Of a stretch of DNA of 5,630 nt, positions 5,618 to 5,630 are shown piece by piece. Position 1 is the first letter of the stretch. Each line of letters starts with the position of its first letter. A program made the translations under genes and the position numbers. Under the pieces are notes generated by a model. It ran no database searches and had not been told where the DNA came from. It was given only the letters and a program-made list of their open reading frames with translations. The DNA is from an uncultured bacterium (lineage in GTDB: Bacteria; Planctomycetota; Phycisphaerae; Phycisphaerales; SM1A02): assembly GCA_903918555.1 (NCBI GenBank), contig CAIXEV010000257.1, positions 1 to 5,630 on the forward strand, written 5' to 3'.

Positions 5618-5630
5618 CTCGCTGCGCGAG
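5618..5630. repeat. 5-bp inverted repeat with TGC loop at the right edge
   Basis: CTCGC (5618-5622) pairs with GCGAG (5626-5630) around the same TGC loop as the preceding hairpin. The stem may continue past the edge, since the base before it (C5617) could pair with a following G. Confidence 0.3.

Larger units (their letters stand above)
5500..5630. other. Non-coding tail after the IOR-like gene
   Basis: No ORF with coding character is seen on either strand in these 131 bases. The stretch holds three short hairpins, described separately, and no T-run after any of them, so no canonical intrinsic terminator is visible for the gene ending at 5499. The next gene must start beyond the right edge or lie convergent to it. 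Confidence 0.6.

Overview
The window is very GC-rich with a strong G/C bias at third codon positions. It looks like a chromosomal segment of a high-GC bacterium. The gene style, the weak or absent Shine-Dalgarno sites and near-leaderless starts, and the hairpin-rich intergenic tail suggest a planctomycete, perhaps the Phycisphaerae. That placement is an inference from overall impression, not a database result. I see no tRNA, rRNA, insertion sequence, CRISPR array or phage gene.

Left part (1-1069, minus strand): two closely spaced genes, probably one operon. The upstream gene encodes a single-pass membrane protein with a TPR-like extracytoplasmic domain, in the general style of YfgM. Twelve bases after its stop begins a second gene that runs off the left edge. 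Its visible 72 residues end in what looks like the start of the S4 domain of an RluA/RluD-type pseudouridine synthase. A plausible sigma70-like promoter lies just upstream of the TPR gene and would give an almost leaderless transcript.

Middle (1197-2060, minus strand): a complete Cof-type HAD hydrolase with all four catalytic motifs intact, transcribed in the same direction as the left pair but separated from it by 127 bases with its own promoter candidate.

Right part (2134-5499, plus strand): one large gene, divergent from the HAD gene across a 73-bp gap that contains a perfect 10-bp tandem repeat. Its 1121-residue product has the overall architecture of a fused indolepyruvate:ferredoxin oxidoreductase (IorA + IorB). 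However, the cofactor signatures I can look for are missing: the GD and DN residues that hold thiamine diphosphate and Mg, the Cys-rich CPGCPH segment, and the two CxxCxxC 4Fe-4S motifs. The reading frame is intact and codon use is uniform, so this looks like a maintained but repurposed pseudoenzyme rather than a decaying gene. It is the main point of interest. The last 131 bases hold no gene but contain three small hairpins and a possible dispersed intergenic repeat.

Apart from the TPR/pseudouridine synthase pair, nothing in the sequence ties these genes into a common pathway.
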